Counted from the first letter of the stretch, positions 26,669 through 35,433 are shown. The stretch is DNA of 64,000 nucleotides from Gimesia alba (GCF_007744675.1 NZ_CP036269.1:434001-498000); one strand, 5' to 3'. Notes: generated from the letters alone by a model not told the origin. Translations and numbers: made by a program.

Positions 26669-28399
26669 ATGACTTTATCAGTCCGAAGAGTAATTAAATC
26701 AAAACCAGCTTTCGGAACTCTTGTCGTTGTTATCTATGCAACCTTGGCTATCTGGTCTACATGGCCATTGGCACGTTGTCCGACAACGTGTTTACCAACG
26801 GGGACGTCAGACTCATTAACAGTTCCGATGTTCAATCTTTGGACAATCTGGTGGAATGCGGAAGGGTTTTTGCAGGGGACTAACAGCTATTGGAATGCGC
26901 CGATATTTCATCCAACCCCAAATACATTTGCATTTTCGGAGCCACAAACAACTACGATTCTCATGGCGCCCCTCTTCTGGTTCACCCAATCTCGCGTTCT
27001 CGCCTATAACATTTATCTGTGGTTTGCATTGTTGCTCAACGGACTGTTTGCATTTTTGTTATTGAGAAAATTAAATGTAAATCGTTCCATTGCAATCGTG
27101 GGGGGAGCCATGCTGTTGCTGCTGCCGATTGTACACTGGCAACAAGATGTCCTGCAGTTGACCCCCCTTTGGGGGATCCTGTGGACTTGGATCGTCTTGT
27201 TGAAAATTTCCCGAAGCTCTTCCCTTTTTCTTGGAGCGGAACTTGGGGTCGCGTTCGGACTCACTTTTCTGACCTGTAGTCACCAGGGCTTCTTTCTGGC
27301 GGTGCTGCTTCTCGGGGCTGCAGGGACATTGTGGAAGCGGCTGCTGAATCCGAATTTATGGGCCACTTTGGTCATTGGAATTTGTGTTGCAGCAGTGATG
27401 ACAGGCCCCGTAGTTTTCCATTTGAGAAAAGCCTCTGAAGAAAACTCCTTCAAACGTCACCCGATGACAGTCTTACAACTTTCTGCTCTACCAGGAGACT
27501 ACACCGCATCGAAAGGCAGGCAGTTGATCGAATTTGATATCTGCGCAGCGCGAGACCAGAGTCGACTTTCTCCCGGGTGGTTTAAGGCCGGGTTTGCTAT
27601 GATCGGAGTCATTCTGGGATTGAAGCGGAAACGTTGGCGATGGTGGACGATGTTTATGCTGATTACCATGCTTCTTGCCTTTTTGCTTTCTCTGGGACCG
27701 AACCTTCTTATCTATGAATGGCGACCCTGGTGGACTTTGACAGAGTATTGCCCCGGATTTTCTCTAGTACGCAATGTTTTTCGATTTGCATTTTTCGTGC
27801 AAATGACGATTGCTCTACTGGCCGCTCAAGGTCTTTATGGAGCTTTCCTGATTAGTCGAAGATTGTGTTCGAGAAAACAGCAAAGTTATATAGTAAAACC
27901 TGCGCTTCTAATCCTTTGTCTGATTGCTGTGTTTGAGGTGTTTCCATCTGAACCTGCGCTTGAAAAAATTCCCAGTGCCGAAAGTCATGCTGGGTGGATT
28001 CAGTTTATTCGAGAGAATACTCCCCCCAACCATGCAATAGCTTGTTTTCCCTTTGCCGCTGGATTTAAAGTCAAAGACTTTGAGACCACGGCAAAGTGGA
28101 TGTACTTTGGCACGTTCCATGGTGTCCCACTTGTCAATGGCTATTCCGGTTTCTTTCCGGATGAGTATTTCGACATTTGCGAAGCCATCAACGCAGAACC
28201 CTCATCAGAAGCAGTGTTCCGAAAACTTGCCGATTCCAAAGTGAAATTTCTGGTGGTACAGCGATCTTGGGACAAGAAAGGTGCGTTCAGCGATACCAGA
28301 TTCGATTCTATTTTAATTCAGTCTGTTTATTCTGATCCCGTTGGTATCGATGTCTATCGTTTACAGCGAGTTGAAACTTCGAGTGATCAACTGAAATAG
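26669..28399 (+). CDS. GT-C-like polytopic membrane protein
   Basis: The 576 residues contain roughly ten hydrophobic helices over the first 420 residues and a soluble C-terminal part. The loop after helix 1 contains G-T-S-D-S-L-T and W-N-A-P-I-F-H-P-T-P-N-T-F-A-F-S-E, a layout seen in GT-C/YfhO-like membrane glycosyltransferases, where acidic residues of the first loop bind a lipid-linked sugar. The tail includes Y-F-G-T-F-H-G-V-P-L-V-N-G-Y-S-G-F-F-P, also typical of these planctomycete proteins. It probably transfers a sugar on the outer face of the membrane; donor and acceptor are unknown. It is the last intact gene before the integrase and tRNA remnants. Confidence 0.7.
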   Translation: MTLSVRRVIKSKPAFGTLVVVIYATLAIWSTWPLARCPTTCLPTGTSDSLTVPMFNLWTIWWNAEGFLQGTNSYWNAPIFHPTPNTFAFSEPQTTTILMAPLFWFTQSRVLAYNIYLWFALLLNGLFAFLLLRKLNVNRSIAIVGGAMLLLLPIVHWQQDVLQLTPLWGILWTWIVLLKISRSSSLFLGAELGVAFGLTFLTCSHQGFFLAVLLLGAAGTLWKRLLNPNLWATLVIGICVAAVMTGPVVFHLRKASEENSFKRHPMTVLQLSALPGDYTASKGRQLIEFDICAARDQSRLSPGWFKAGFAMIGVILGLKRKRWRWWTMFMLITMLLAFLLSLGPNLLIYEWRPWWTLTEYCPGFSLVRNVFRFAFFVQMTIALLAAQGLYGAFLISRRLCSRKQQSYIVKPALLILCLIAVFEVFPSEPALEKIPSAESHAGWIQFIRENTPPNHAIACFPFAAGFKVKDFETTAKWMYFGTFHGVPLVNGYSGFFPDEYFDICEAINAEPSSEAVFRKLADSKVKFLVVQRSWDKKGAFSDTRFDSILIQSVYSDPVGIDVYRLQRVETSSDQLK

Positions 28400-28447
28400 A
28401 CCTCAGACTAAAATGTGAGCGTCATTCCTGGGGGAAAATGCCTGCAG

Positions 28448-28597
28448 CATTCCTTTATCAGAAATCTCTCATCCCATTCGATTGACCAAAGGCTGATCAA
28501 TGAATTCGTCGGACACATGACTGAAGAAATACACCGTCGTTACTGTCATCTCTTTCCCGAAGTAAAACAGGCTGCGATTCGGTCAGTGTTTCACCAA
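28448..28597 (+). pseudogene. Tyrosine recombinase (phage-type integrase), C-terminal remnant
   Basis: About 50 codons translate to the end of a tyrosine recombinase: H-S-F-I-R-N-L, then I-D-Q-R-L-I-N-E-F-V-G-H-M-T-E-E-I-H-R-R-Y-x-H-L-F-P, followed by A-A-I-R-S-V-F. The G-H box and the tyrosine of R-R-Y are in the expected places. The rest of the protein (catalytic Arg/Lys and N-terminal core-binding domain) is missing; the preceding gene ends only 48 bp upstream. An integrase remnant directly beside a tRNA fragment marks an old integration event. Confidence 0.75.
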
Positions 28598-28647
28598 AAG
28601 CACTCCAATCACATTAAAATATTGTCCGCAGTAGTCCCGTTCATAAG

Positions 28648-28681
28648 AAAGGACTTAGAGCGATATTGCCCTAAGTCCTTT
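28648..28681 (+). terminator. Hairpin terminator after integrase remnant
   Basis: Arms AAAGGACTTAG and CTAAGTCCTTT (11 bp, perfect) with a 12-base loop. The arm ends in TTT and more T residues follow. It may have ended transcription of the integrase gene. Confidence 0.55.
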
Positions 28682-28691
28682 GATTTCAAAA

Positions 28692-28755
28692 TGCCCAAAC
28701 GAGGACTCGAACCTCCACGCGGATTACCCCCACTCCCACTAGCCCCTCAAGCTAA
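28692..28755 (-). other. tRNA-Leu(GAG) 3' fragment, attachment-site remnant
   Basis: Read on the minus strand, this holds an anticodon arm with stem TTAGC/GCTAG and loop TTGAGGG (anticodon GAG, Leu), a long variable region as in class II tRNAs, a T arm with loop TTCGAGT (stem GGAGG/CCTCG, outermost pair mismatched), the 3' acceptor strand TTTGGGC and discriminator A. The D arm and 5' acceptor strand are absent, so it is not a working tRNA. A 3' tRNA half next to an integrase end is the usual form of an att site created when an element integrates into a tRNA gene. Confidence 0.72.
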
Positions 28756-29017
28756 AAATGGGAGATTGGGAAAATGCTGCTTTCACGTTGTAACTACGTT
28801 GATGCCAGAAAGATGTGTTGATTTTACACTGCGATGCCGTTGTAGATAAATTGCCTTAAAATTTCCAATTCTGTCCGCGATTTGTCCGCGGTAGTAATAG
28901 CCGGAAGCCCACTACACTTGCCGTCGATGAACTGGTAGTTATTCAGTTCAGCCTCTGTTGGCTCTCAAAAGAAAAAATATCGCGATGCCCGTTGATAGAC
29001 CGTGTATTTCCTGAAAC
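28756..29017. other. Short stretch between tRNA fragment and transposase remnant
   Basis: No gene is seen. A stretch TTGTCCGC(A/G)GTAGT occurs at 28622 and again near 28882, on both sides of the tRNA fragment. It may be a direct repeat left by recombination. Confidence 0.35.
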
Positions 29018-29551
29018 GGTTACGAAGTCTGGACGAAAAGTGGCCTTGTGACTTTCTATTTGCTGTTTGTAATCGAACTGAAGACACGTAGAACGCATTT
29101 TGCTGGTTGCACAATGAATCCACACGAAATTTGGATGAAACAGATCGCCAGAAACCTGTCAGATGAGGACGAAGGGTTTTTGCGTGAGATGCAAAAAATA
29201 ATCATGGATCGAGACACGACTTTTTCTGAGTCATTTCAAATGATCTTAAACCAGTCAGATACTAAGCCGATTGTCTTGCCACCACGGTCTCCTAATCTGA
29301 ATGCTTTTATTGAGCGATTCTTTCGCTCACTCAAATCAGAGTGCCTCGACAGAATGATATTCTTTGGGGAGAACTCGTTAAGAAATGTAATTACAGAATA
29401 CCTGACTCATTATCACACAGAACGGAACCACCAGGGACTCGATCATCAGATCATTGAACCGGGAGAGGAAGTTGGTCAAAGCGCTGGTGAGATTGAGTGT
29501 CGCAAACGGCTTGGTGGCCTGCTGAACTATTACTATCGCAAAGCGGCGTAG
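29018..29551 (+). pseudogene. Truncated DDE (rve) transposase, C-terminal ~175 codons
   Basis: The frame encodes the second half of an integrase-core transposase: G-L-V-T-F-Y-L-L-F-V-I-E-L-K-T-R-R, W-M-K-Q-I-A-R-N-L, D-R-D-T (aspartate), P-P-R-S-P-N-L-N-A-F-I-E-R-F-F-R-S-L-K-S-E-C-L-D-R (glutamate), H-Y-H-T-E-R-N-H-Q-G-L and L-L-N-Y-Y-Y-R-K-A-A. The first ~half of the family's usual ~330 residues is missing: an in-frame TGA lies at 29012 and no helix-turn-helix region is present upstream. A second, shorter copy of the 3' end lies inverted at 34077-34203. Confidence 0.75.
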
Positions 29552-29784
29552 TAGTTTTGATCATATCATTCAGTTTCTCCAGCGATCACAGTACGCAAAC
29601 TTCACAGAAATTCAGCACGAAACTCTCCTATCTTACCAGCGTAGGATGAAAGTCAGTCAAGAATGGATGGTATCAACTGATTAGAAAGCCAGGTTATCAA
29701 AGATTTTATCGCACGGCTGAATTAATTGACCATACGGGGACAATATTAGTCATTTGAAGCATGCTCTTAGCCAGATGATCGGTC

Positions 29785-29954
29785 CTATTTTCGGACAATC
29801 TCCGCTGCCGCAGTACCTGATTCTGCTTGACGTAAAGCAAATGTAATTTGTGCTTCGGTGTAGCGTTTTCGTTTCATAGATCTGATCCTTTTCCTGAATA
29901 CAAGATAACAAAATCTCTCACATTCCGCATGAATCAGGAAACGGGGAAAGGTCA
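29785..29954 (-). pseudogene. 5' end of an IS3-family element (terminal repeat and start of orfA)
   Basis: From the minus-strand end at 29954 the DNA begins TGACCTTTCCCC, close to the left end of the intact IS at 34204, and runs to an orfA start at 29877 that encodes [20 protein letters not shown] before a stop at 29785. The sequence is about 80% identical to the intact element by eye. The rest of the element is gone. Confidence 0.7.
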
Positions 29955-30103
29955 AATGTTTGTTTAATTTTCTGTAATAATTCTTAAGGCCATTGGATTA
30001 AAATGTCGACAAATAAGCAGGCAGACTACTGTTCTTGCATCCATATGTCACTCTGGATTGAATCCTAAGCTTATAAAATATACGGATATATTGGAGCTTT
30101 AAA

Positions 30104-30565
30104 TTGTATTTGTTATTGAGAGTGATCACGGGAATTTTCCTTTTTTTGCCACTTGCCGGTTGCGTAGGATCAAGATGCTTCGAACCTGTAAAAGGGGTAG
30201 TCTGTAGAAGCTATCAAAGAGTGCTTGGTCAGCATACTCCCCAATCACATAACTTCTATTGTAAAAAATGCAATGGCAACTCTCTGGATGCTGACCAAAG
30301 GTCAACTCCTGCACCTCGGTTCAATGAAGCGGCTTGTAGTGCTCCAAGAGGAAATTGTTTGCACAGACCAATCGTATCAAACGCAGATACATTCAATTCC
30401 ATAATGTTTATTCCCAAAACAGTCTCTCACGTTTCTGATTATAGACTAAAGGAGAACATCAGAAGATTGCCGTTTGCACCAGCCGTTGATGAGCAAATAT
30501 CTTTAAGGTCTCCGAAATTAATGGACGTTCCAACTACGATTCCTAGTTCAGCACACCCATTCTAA
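30104..30565 (+). CDS. Hypothetical lipoprotein
   Basis: I choose TTG 30104 because GGAG lies seven bases upstream; no ATG is near. The 153-residue product has a short signal with a clear lipobox (L-P-L-A-G-C), then a cysteine-rich segment (C-F-E-P-V-K-G-V-V-C, later C-K-K-C) and no recognised domain. The low-complexity second half and the position among decayed elements leave open that it is a remnant of a longer gene. Function unknown. Confidence 0.45.
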   Translation: MYLLLRVITGIFLFLPLAGCVGSRCFEPVKGVVCRSYQRVLGQHTPQSHNFYCKKCNGNSLDADQRSTPAPRFNEAACSAPRGNCLHRPIVSNADTFNSIMFIPKTVSHVSDYRLKENIRRLPFAPAVDEQISLRSPKLMDVPTTIPSSAHPF

Positions 30566-30931
30566 TAAATCACGTCGAGTTCAGCAGGAATCTGATCTGG
30601 TTCGGTAAAAAGGGATGAGTTTGCCAGGCGAGTGAGGAGCCTGAGCAATGGGTGGTCAAACAGTGTGCCTGAGGAATCAAACGGTGCCCACGAGTTTTCG
30701 GCGCATCCGTGATCGCTTGCCGGAAGTTGCTTGGGGTTTGCCATGTTAGGTTGCTTTCGAAAAATCGGTGGCAAACGCGTTCACCGGCCGACCGCTATCG
30801 CGCCGCGTTGTGACCTTTGACAATCTTCTCTCATACGGCACCAAGTGACTTCCGCCGCCCTACCCCACCGGGCTTCTGAACAAAGAGCTTGAACTTCCGC
30901 TTGCACGCTCGCGATGTCAAAGCCTTAATGA
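30566..30931. other. GC-richer intergenic stretch, no gene supported
   Basis: Around 365 bp, more GC-rich than its surroundings, between the hypothetical lipoprotein and the GNAT gene. A 70-codon frame on the minus strand (30562-30774) has no ribosome site or known domain. The base change suggests the GNAT gene and this flank arrived together. Confidence 0.4.
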
Positions 30932-31480
30932 TTATCTGTCCTTTCGTGTAACGAATACTAAACCTTCAAGTCCTGGATTCTTATTTCGACCAGAGCCCAA
31001 CGGGATCATATCACAACGCCGGGCAACACAGTGTGCTGCGACATTATCGGCATGACAGTAGGCTCGGACTTCGACCAAGTGTGACAGAGAAGCAACAAGG
31101 GCTTTTGTCGCTTCGACAGCAAACCCGTTCCCTCGATGTTCTGGATTGATTGTAAAGTAGCATTCGACGACAGCATCGTCATAAGGTGCGAAGCCGCACG
31201 ACCCGACATATGCATCCGAGTTTGCATCGGCAATTGCATACGCGTGCACAACATCGGGTGAATCGTAGTTCTCAATTACGTAATTAAACAACGCCCGTGC
31301 ACCGGCCTCCGTTGTCTGTTCTTCGTCGAAGGCAAGAAACCGGGTTGAGCCATCGTCAAGCATAAATCGCAGATAGCCGCTAGAGTCAGTCGAAGTGAAT
31401 CGGCGGATTAGCAGGCGTTCTGTTCTGATCGAAATTCCAATCAGAACAGAACGCAACCGCTCTGCGAACGTTGCTCCCAT
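30932..31480 (-). CDS. GNAT family N-acetyltransferase (RimJ/RimL-like)
   Basis: The 182 residues carry the GNAT fold: an R-T-E-R-L-L-I-R-R-F first strand, then Y-V-G-S-C-G-F-A-P-Y and the acetyl-CoA loop motif I-N-P-E-H-R-G-N-G-F-A (Q/R-x-x-G-x-G/A), and a later A-H-C-V-A-R-R-C. It acetylates an amine, possibly a protein N-terminus or a small molecule; the substrate cannot be told. The first ~15 residues before I-S-I-R-T-E-R are unusual for the family and lie over a perfect 15-bp inverted repeat, so the true start may have been altered. No genes flank it closely. Confidence 0.78.
   Translation of the reverse strand: MGATFAERLRSVLIGISIRTERLLIRRFTSTDSSGYLRFMLDDGSTRFLAFDEEQTTEAGARALFNYVIENYDSPDVVHAYAIADANSDAYVGSCGFAPYDDAVVECYFTINPEHRGNGFAVEATKALVASLSHLVEVRAYCHADNVAAHCVARRCDMIPLGSGRNKNPGLEGLVFVTRKDR
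31415..31454. repeat. Perfect 15-bp inverted repeat in the 5' end of the GNAT gene
   Basis: Arms GCGTTCTGTTCTGAT and ATCAGAACAGAACGC are separated by ten bases. It falls inside the first 25 codons of the acetyltransferase frame, just before the conserved R-T-E-R-L-L motif. It could be an operator if translation begins after it, or a scar of recombination. Confidence 0.65.
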
Positions 31481-32019
31481 TACGTCGTCAAAGTAACGTC
31501 CCTGAATGGCGACCTGGAGGTTTACTCAGCAATTCAGAAACGACTGTAATTCCGATTCCTGCCTCAGGCTGTTAGAGACATTCTACTAAGCAGGCGATCT
31601 CATGTGCTTATATGTTCTTAAAGTAAGATTCATTAAAAAAACGCAATTATTCATTCAACCCGGAAAAGGATTGACATTTTGTAAATGCCATTGCTAGAAT
31701 TGACTGGTTGTGCATATATCAAAAAATAGCTATTCATAAATTATGTGTGTACGCACTGAAACCATTTCTACGTTTTTGCTTGTTGACGATACCACCAACA
31801 AGCAACTCAATCATGTTTCAATTTGTATCACAAACTCCACCACAGTTTCTTTTGGCGTGAAATATTGCGTGATTTTTATGTTTAAATTTGCTTAATATGT
31901 GTTTGAGGTTTGAAACCATCACTCCAAAGTGGGAATAGAGTCACGTTTTGTGAAGCGAATTTCTTATCAACTTTGAATTGAATTCTCATCTCATGATGAT
32001 GTGAGAAAGGGCCCAACAA
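31481..32019. other. AT-rich upstream region of the second lipoprotein/DUF1559 pair
   Basis: About 540 bp with no gene. It contains an inverted repeat at 31776-31805 and presumably the promoter of the downstream pair. Confidence 0.45.
31776..31805. promoter_or_regulatory. 10-bp inverted repeat upstream of lipoprotein/DUF1559 pair
   Basis: TTGCTTGTTG and CAACAAGCAA with a ten-base spacer, about 215 bp before the lipoprotein start. It could be a regulator-binding site or a weak terminator; no T-run follows. Confidence 0.4.
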
Positions 32020-32451
32020 ATGAATCATTTCTTTCTTCGATCGTGCCTCCTGTTGTGTTTTCTGATTTGTTTTTGTTTGGGAGTTTCTGGCTGTGGTGGT
32101 GTGGAAGATGCTCCTACTTTACATCCGGTCAAGGGGACCATCAAAAAAGATGGAAAAGGTATCAAGGATGTTTGCGTTTCGTTTGTCCCTGCTGAAGATG
32201 GGATTCCCGCAATCGGTGTTTCAGGTGAAGACGGCAGTTATGAAGTGAGCAATCCCAAAGGGGGAAAGGGAGCTCAGGTTGGTACATATAAAGTTGTTTT
32301 ATCTGTGACTCCCAGCGAAGAGAGTTATGCCAGTGGTGGTGATCCCAATAAAGCAAAATTACCATTTCCAAAATCGTATACTTCTAAGATGACAACTCCC
32401 AAGAGTGCCACCGTAAAAGAGGGTGAAAACGTCGTCGATATTGAATTTTAA
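32020..32451 (+). CDS. Transthyretin-like lipoprotein paired with DUF1559
   Basis: The 143-residue protein has a long hydrophobic signal ending in a lipobox (G-V-S-G-C-G-G) and a carboxypeptidase-regulatory-like beta-sandwich: L-H-P-V-K-G-T-I-K-K-D-G-K-G-I, then D-G-S-Y-E-V-S and V-G-T-Y-K-V-V-L. It is the counterpart of the lipoprotein at 24 kb, but here it precedes the DUF1559 gene. The partner gene begins 135 bp downstream on the same strand. The function of the family is not known. Confidence 0.83.
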   Translation: MNHFFLRSCLLLCFLICFCLGVSGCGGVEDAPTLHPVKGTIKKDGKGIKDVCVSFVPAEDGIPAIGVSGEDGSYEVSNPKGGKGAQVGTYKVVLSVTPSEESYASGGDPNKAKLPFPKSYTSKMTTPKSATVKEGENVVDIEF

Positions 32452-32586
32452 CAGCACAATTTTTCCGGTTTAATATAATGTTTTAAGATGCCGATTTTTT
32501 CTTTATTTTAAGTAGGTACCGGTTCAGCTTTAAAGGATGCATTTTAGGAGTAGTTCTTTTTTTTACTTTTTCAGGAGTACCATTCA

Positions 32587-33615
32587 ATGAAAAATTTATC
32601 TATGAAGCTACGAATGCGAACACGCGCATTCACTCTGATTGAGCTGCTGGTGGTGATTGCCATCATCGCCATTCTAATTGCTTTACTCTTACCTGCAGTG
32701 CAGCAGGCACGCGAAGCAGCCCGTCGATCTACCTGTAAAAACAGTTTGAAACAGTTGGGTGTTGCGATTCATAACTATCATGATACTCATGGAATTTTTC
32801 CTCATAATTATGATGCCTCTCGCAGTCCAGGACAGGTAGGCTGTTCGGTTTCCTGGATTTCCATGACGCTGCCATTTATGGACCAGGCGCCGTTGTATAA
32901 TCAAATGAATTTTGATGACATCACCAATACTTCGGGATCTACTTCGTCCTTCCCGGGCATGGACAGCGTTTCGAATGATTCTGCCCGAATAACCACGATT
33001 CCGATTCTCCTGTGTCCCAGTAACCCACAGCCCAAGCTGACCTCTTCTGCCATGCACTATAGCTTTTCTGGTAGCGGTGGAAATTCGCGGGCACTTCAGG
33101 CTGCTAGAACCGATTATGTTGGCAGTATGGGTTACATCTGGACTGGTTGGAAGGACTGTAGTGATACCGGTTCCAATGGTGCACCCTGGGTTGATGCTGG
33201 TAGAGACATTACCCACAATGATCTCAGTCGCGTCGGGGGGATTTTCTGGTACCGCGGTTCGGCCCGAATTCGCGACATTGTCGATGGTACTTCAAATACG
33301 ATTGCCATTTATGAAAATCATCACTGGAATTTCAGTAAGAAATTTCCGTCTGAAATCAATAAATGTGCTGCCTGGATCAGTCCACTGGGATCCATTGACA
33401 CTCATACCTCTTCAATCAATGCCGATCCTGAGCAAGTTGCAGGTGGCAATGGTGCCGACGATACCCGCTGCACCAACTGGAGCAGTTCTCATGTCGGGGG
33501 AGCTCACGGTTTATTGACTGACGGATCTGTCCGTTTTGTCAGTGAAAACCTGGACTTGGGAATCAATAAAGCATTAGTGACAAAAGCAGGTGGTGAAACC
33601 TTAGGTGAGTTCTAA
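32587..33615 (+). CDS. DUF1559 prepilin-like protein
   Basis: The 342 residues begin with the planctomycete prepilin-like helix ([17 protein letters not shown]) and the [10 protein letters not shown] step, and close with the H-x9-D-G motif (H-V-G-G-A-H-G-L-L-T-D-G) and a final G-E-F. The start has AGGAG about 12 bases upstream. It is likely cut by a prepilin peptidase and displayed at the surface. A strong terminator follows it directly, so the pair 32020-33615 is a closed unit, apparently native chromosome sitting between two mobile-element scars. Confidence 0.93.
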   Translation: MKNLSMKLRMRTRAFTLIELLVVIAIIAILIALLLPAVQQAREAARRSTCKNSLKQLGVAIHNYHDTHGIFPHNYDASRSPGQVGCSVSWISMTLPFMDQAPLYNQMNFDDITNTSGSTSSFPGMDSVSNDSARITTIPILLCPSNPQPKLTSSAMHYSFSGSGGNSRALQAARTDYVGSMGYIWTGWKDCSDTGSNGAPWVDAGRDITHNDLSRVGGIFWYRGSARIRDIVDGTSNTIAIYENHHWNFSKKFPSEINKCAAWISPLGSIDTHTSSINADPEQVAGGNGADDTRCTNWSSSHVGGAHGLLTDGSVRFVSENLDLGINKALVTKAGGETLGEF

Positions 33616-33651
33616 GTCGCCGAGGACTGTTTTTGTTTCGATTGATTCATG

Positions 33652-33685
33652 CCTCCCCATCAGCCCTGGTGGGGAGGATTTTTTT
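33652..33685 (+). terminator. Rho-independent terminator after DUF1559 gene
   Basis: Arms CCTCCCCA and TGGGGAGG with a ten-base loop, followed by ATTTTTTT. It starts 36 bp after the stop codon. Confidence 0.85.
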
Positions 33686-34076
33686 CCGTTGCATTTCAAT
33701 GAATCAGGACGGAATCGTTTCCTTTTCAGAGAGTCTGAAAATTCATAATGAGCCCGAGCGTCTATCACACGGGGCGATTTCTTTTCATATTATTTTTGAT
33801 TCCTCTTTGCATCATCCGCTGAACATGCTGCGTACCAACTTTCGCAACCACATTCGACTTTATAACAATTGAGTTCTGCTTTACTCATCCCCCGTAGGGT
33901 CAATTTATTCAGCCGCGCGTTAAACTCTTTCTCGATTTAGCTTTCTACTCAGTTGAGACAATCAATTCTCGGCCGACTGTTACCTATTTTGATAAAGCTG
34001 AGAGCGTTCAAGTGCAATTTTAATAGAATGCGCGCACTGTGATCGCAGAAGAAACAGAATGAGATGATCAGAATCA
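33686..34076. other. Intergenic stretch leading into a transposase remnant
   Basis: No gene is seen. The last part (about 33980-34076), read on the minus strand, continues the similarity to the DNA after the transposase remnant at 29551 (for example GCGATCACAGT), so it is the tail end of the same insertion sequence type. Confidence 0.5.
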
Positions 34077-34203
34077 CTATGCCGCTTTGCGATAGTAATA
34101 GTTCAGCAGGCCGCCAAGCCGTTCGCGACAATCAATCTCTCCAGCACTCTGACCAACTTCCTCTCCTGCTTCAATGATCTGATGATTGAGTCCCTGGTGA
34201 TTT
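34077..34203 (-). pseudogene. 3' end of the same DDE transposase as at 29 kb, inverted
   Basis: On the minus strand the frame reads H-Q-G-L-N-H-Q-I-I-E, then G-E-E-V-G-Q-S-A-G-E-I-D-C-R-E-R-L-G-G-L-L-N-Y-Y-Y-R-K-A-A and stops at 34077. This is nearly the same as the end of the remnant at 29402-29551 but in opposite orientation. The intact IS3 element abuts it at 34204, so it was probably cut by that insertion or by a deletion next to it. Confidence 0.75.
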
Positions 34204-34281
34204 TGACCTTGCCCCCGTTTCTTGATCCATGCGGAATGTGAGAAATATTGTTATTCTTTCATTTTAAAAAGGACCAGATCT

Positions 34282-34548
34282 ATGAAACGAAAACGCTACA
34301 CAGAGGAACAAATCGCTTTTGCACTACGGCAAGCTGAGTCAGGAACCGCTGTCGTTGAGGTGACGCGCAAGATGGGCATCTCCGAACAAACGTTCTACCG
34401 CTGGAAAAAGAAGTTTGCCGGAATGGGAGTCGCTGAAGTACGCCGCCTGAAGCAACTCGAAGAAGAAAACAAAAAGCTGAAACAGCTTGTAGCCGATCTC
34501 AGCCTGGATAAAAAGATGTTGCAGGATGTTGTCCAGGGAAAGGTATGA
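34282..34548 (+). CDS. IS3-family transposase OrfA
   Basis: The 88-residue protein has the IS3 orfA helix-turn-helix ([18 protein letters not shown] and [13 protein letters not shown]) and a leucine-zipper helix ([16 protein letters not shown]). It binds the IS ends and is fused to OrfB by -1 frameshifting when active transposase is made; a run of five A before GATG near the end could be the slip site. It overlaps orfB as ATGA. Confidence 0.92.
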   Translation: MKRKRYTEEQIAFALRQAESGTAVVEVTRKMGISEQTFYRWKKKFAGMGVAEVRRLKQLEEENKKLKQLVADLSLDKKMLQDVVQGKV

Positions 34549-35381
34549 GGTCCGATCGTCGTCGAGTAGTGGTGAAACGGTTGCAAGTCAGTTATGCCGA
34601 AAGTGAACGTCGTGTTTGTAAAGCCTTGAACTTTCCGCGAGCTAGCCACCGTTACCAAAGTGTTCGAGACGAGCGGGCCGAATTACGAATCTGGTTACGT
34701 GATCTTGCCAGTACCCGTGTGGATTTCGGTTATCGGCGGTTACATATTTTCTTGTTGCGTGAAGGATGGAAAGTAAATCATAAGCTGGTTTACCGACTTT
34801 ATATCGAAGAAGGCCTACAAATGCGTCGAAAACGTCCACGGCGGAATCGAAGTTGTCAGGTCCGAGTAACGCGACCGAAAGCCAGCTGCACTAATGAGAG
34901 TTGGAGTATGGACTTCATGTCCGACCAACTGTTTGACGGGAAGCGATTCCGGCTGTTAACGTTAGTCGATAACTTTAGTCGTGAGAGTCTGGCCATTCGG
35001 GTCGGTACCCGGATGACGGGGGATGATGTCGTAGCAGCTCTGGAGCGAGTCAAAGAGGTTCGGGGCTGTCCTCAATCGATTCGCGTGGATAACGGTCCTG
35101 AGTTCATTTCGAAGAGCCTGGACTGGTGGGCTTACTTCAACAAGGTAACTCTGGATTTTAGTCGGCTTGGAAAACCGACGGATAATGCGTATATTGAATC
35201 GTTCAACGGACGGGTTCGCCAGGAATGTTTAAACCAGCATTGGTTTTTAAGCCTGGCAGATGCTCAGGAACAAATCGACCAGTGGCGGCTGGACTACAAC
35301 GAAAACCGCCCACATAGCTCACTGGGAAATCTGACCCCGGTGGAGTTTGCGAAAAAATCATCCTCGGCGCGCCGAGGATGA
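34545..35381 (+). CDS. IS3-family transposase OrfB (DDE integrase core)
   Basis: The 278 residues contain the HTH_21 region ([14 protein letters not shown]) and the rve catalytic core: D in W-S-M-D-F-M-S-D, D in R-V-D-N-G-P-E-F and E in [15 protein letters not shown], the complete DDE set. It ends with [13 protein letters not shown]. It is in the -1 frame relative to orfA and starts at the ATGA overlap. The gene looks intact, so this copy may still be active and could mobilise related ends nearby. Confidence 0.92.
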   Translation: MRSDRRRVVVKRLQVSYAESERRVCKALNFPRASHRYQSVRDERAELRIWLRDLASTRVDFGYRRLHIFLLREGWKVNHKLVYRLYIEEGLQMRRKRPRRNRSCQVRVTRPKASCTNESWSMDFMSDQLFDGKRFRLLTLVDNFSRESLAIRVGTRMTGDDVVAALERVKEVRGCPQSIRVDNGPEFISKSLDWWAYFNKVTLDFSRLGKPTDNAYIESFNGRVRQECLNQHWFLSLADAQEQIDQWRLDYNENRPHSSLGNLTPVEFAKKSSSARRG

Positions 35382-35433
35382 TTTACATTGGATTTCTAAC
35401 GTTCCAACTGGCTCAAGGTTGGGGGGAAGGTCA

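Larger units (their letters stand above)
34204..35433 (+). mobile_element. Complete IS3-family insertion sequence (~1230 bp)
   Basis: The left end TGACCTTGCCCCC and the right end (reverse complement) TGACCTTCCCCCC are imperfect inverted repeats of about 25 bp. They enclose orfA and orfB in the usual -1 arrangement. I see no clear target-site duplication, and the flanking remnant does not continue on the right side, so a deletion probably followed the insertion. By sequence it looks closest to the IS407/IS51 type. Confidence 0.85.

Noticed and set aside
28692-28775. Functional tRNA-Leu gene
   Set aside because: The D arm and 5' acceptor strand are missing; only the anticodon arm to the 3' end is present.
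28415-28849. 144-codon frame as a complete gene
   Set aside because: It joins the integrase end to a translation of the tRNA fragment; only the integrase part is real protein sequence.
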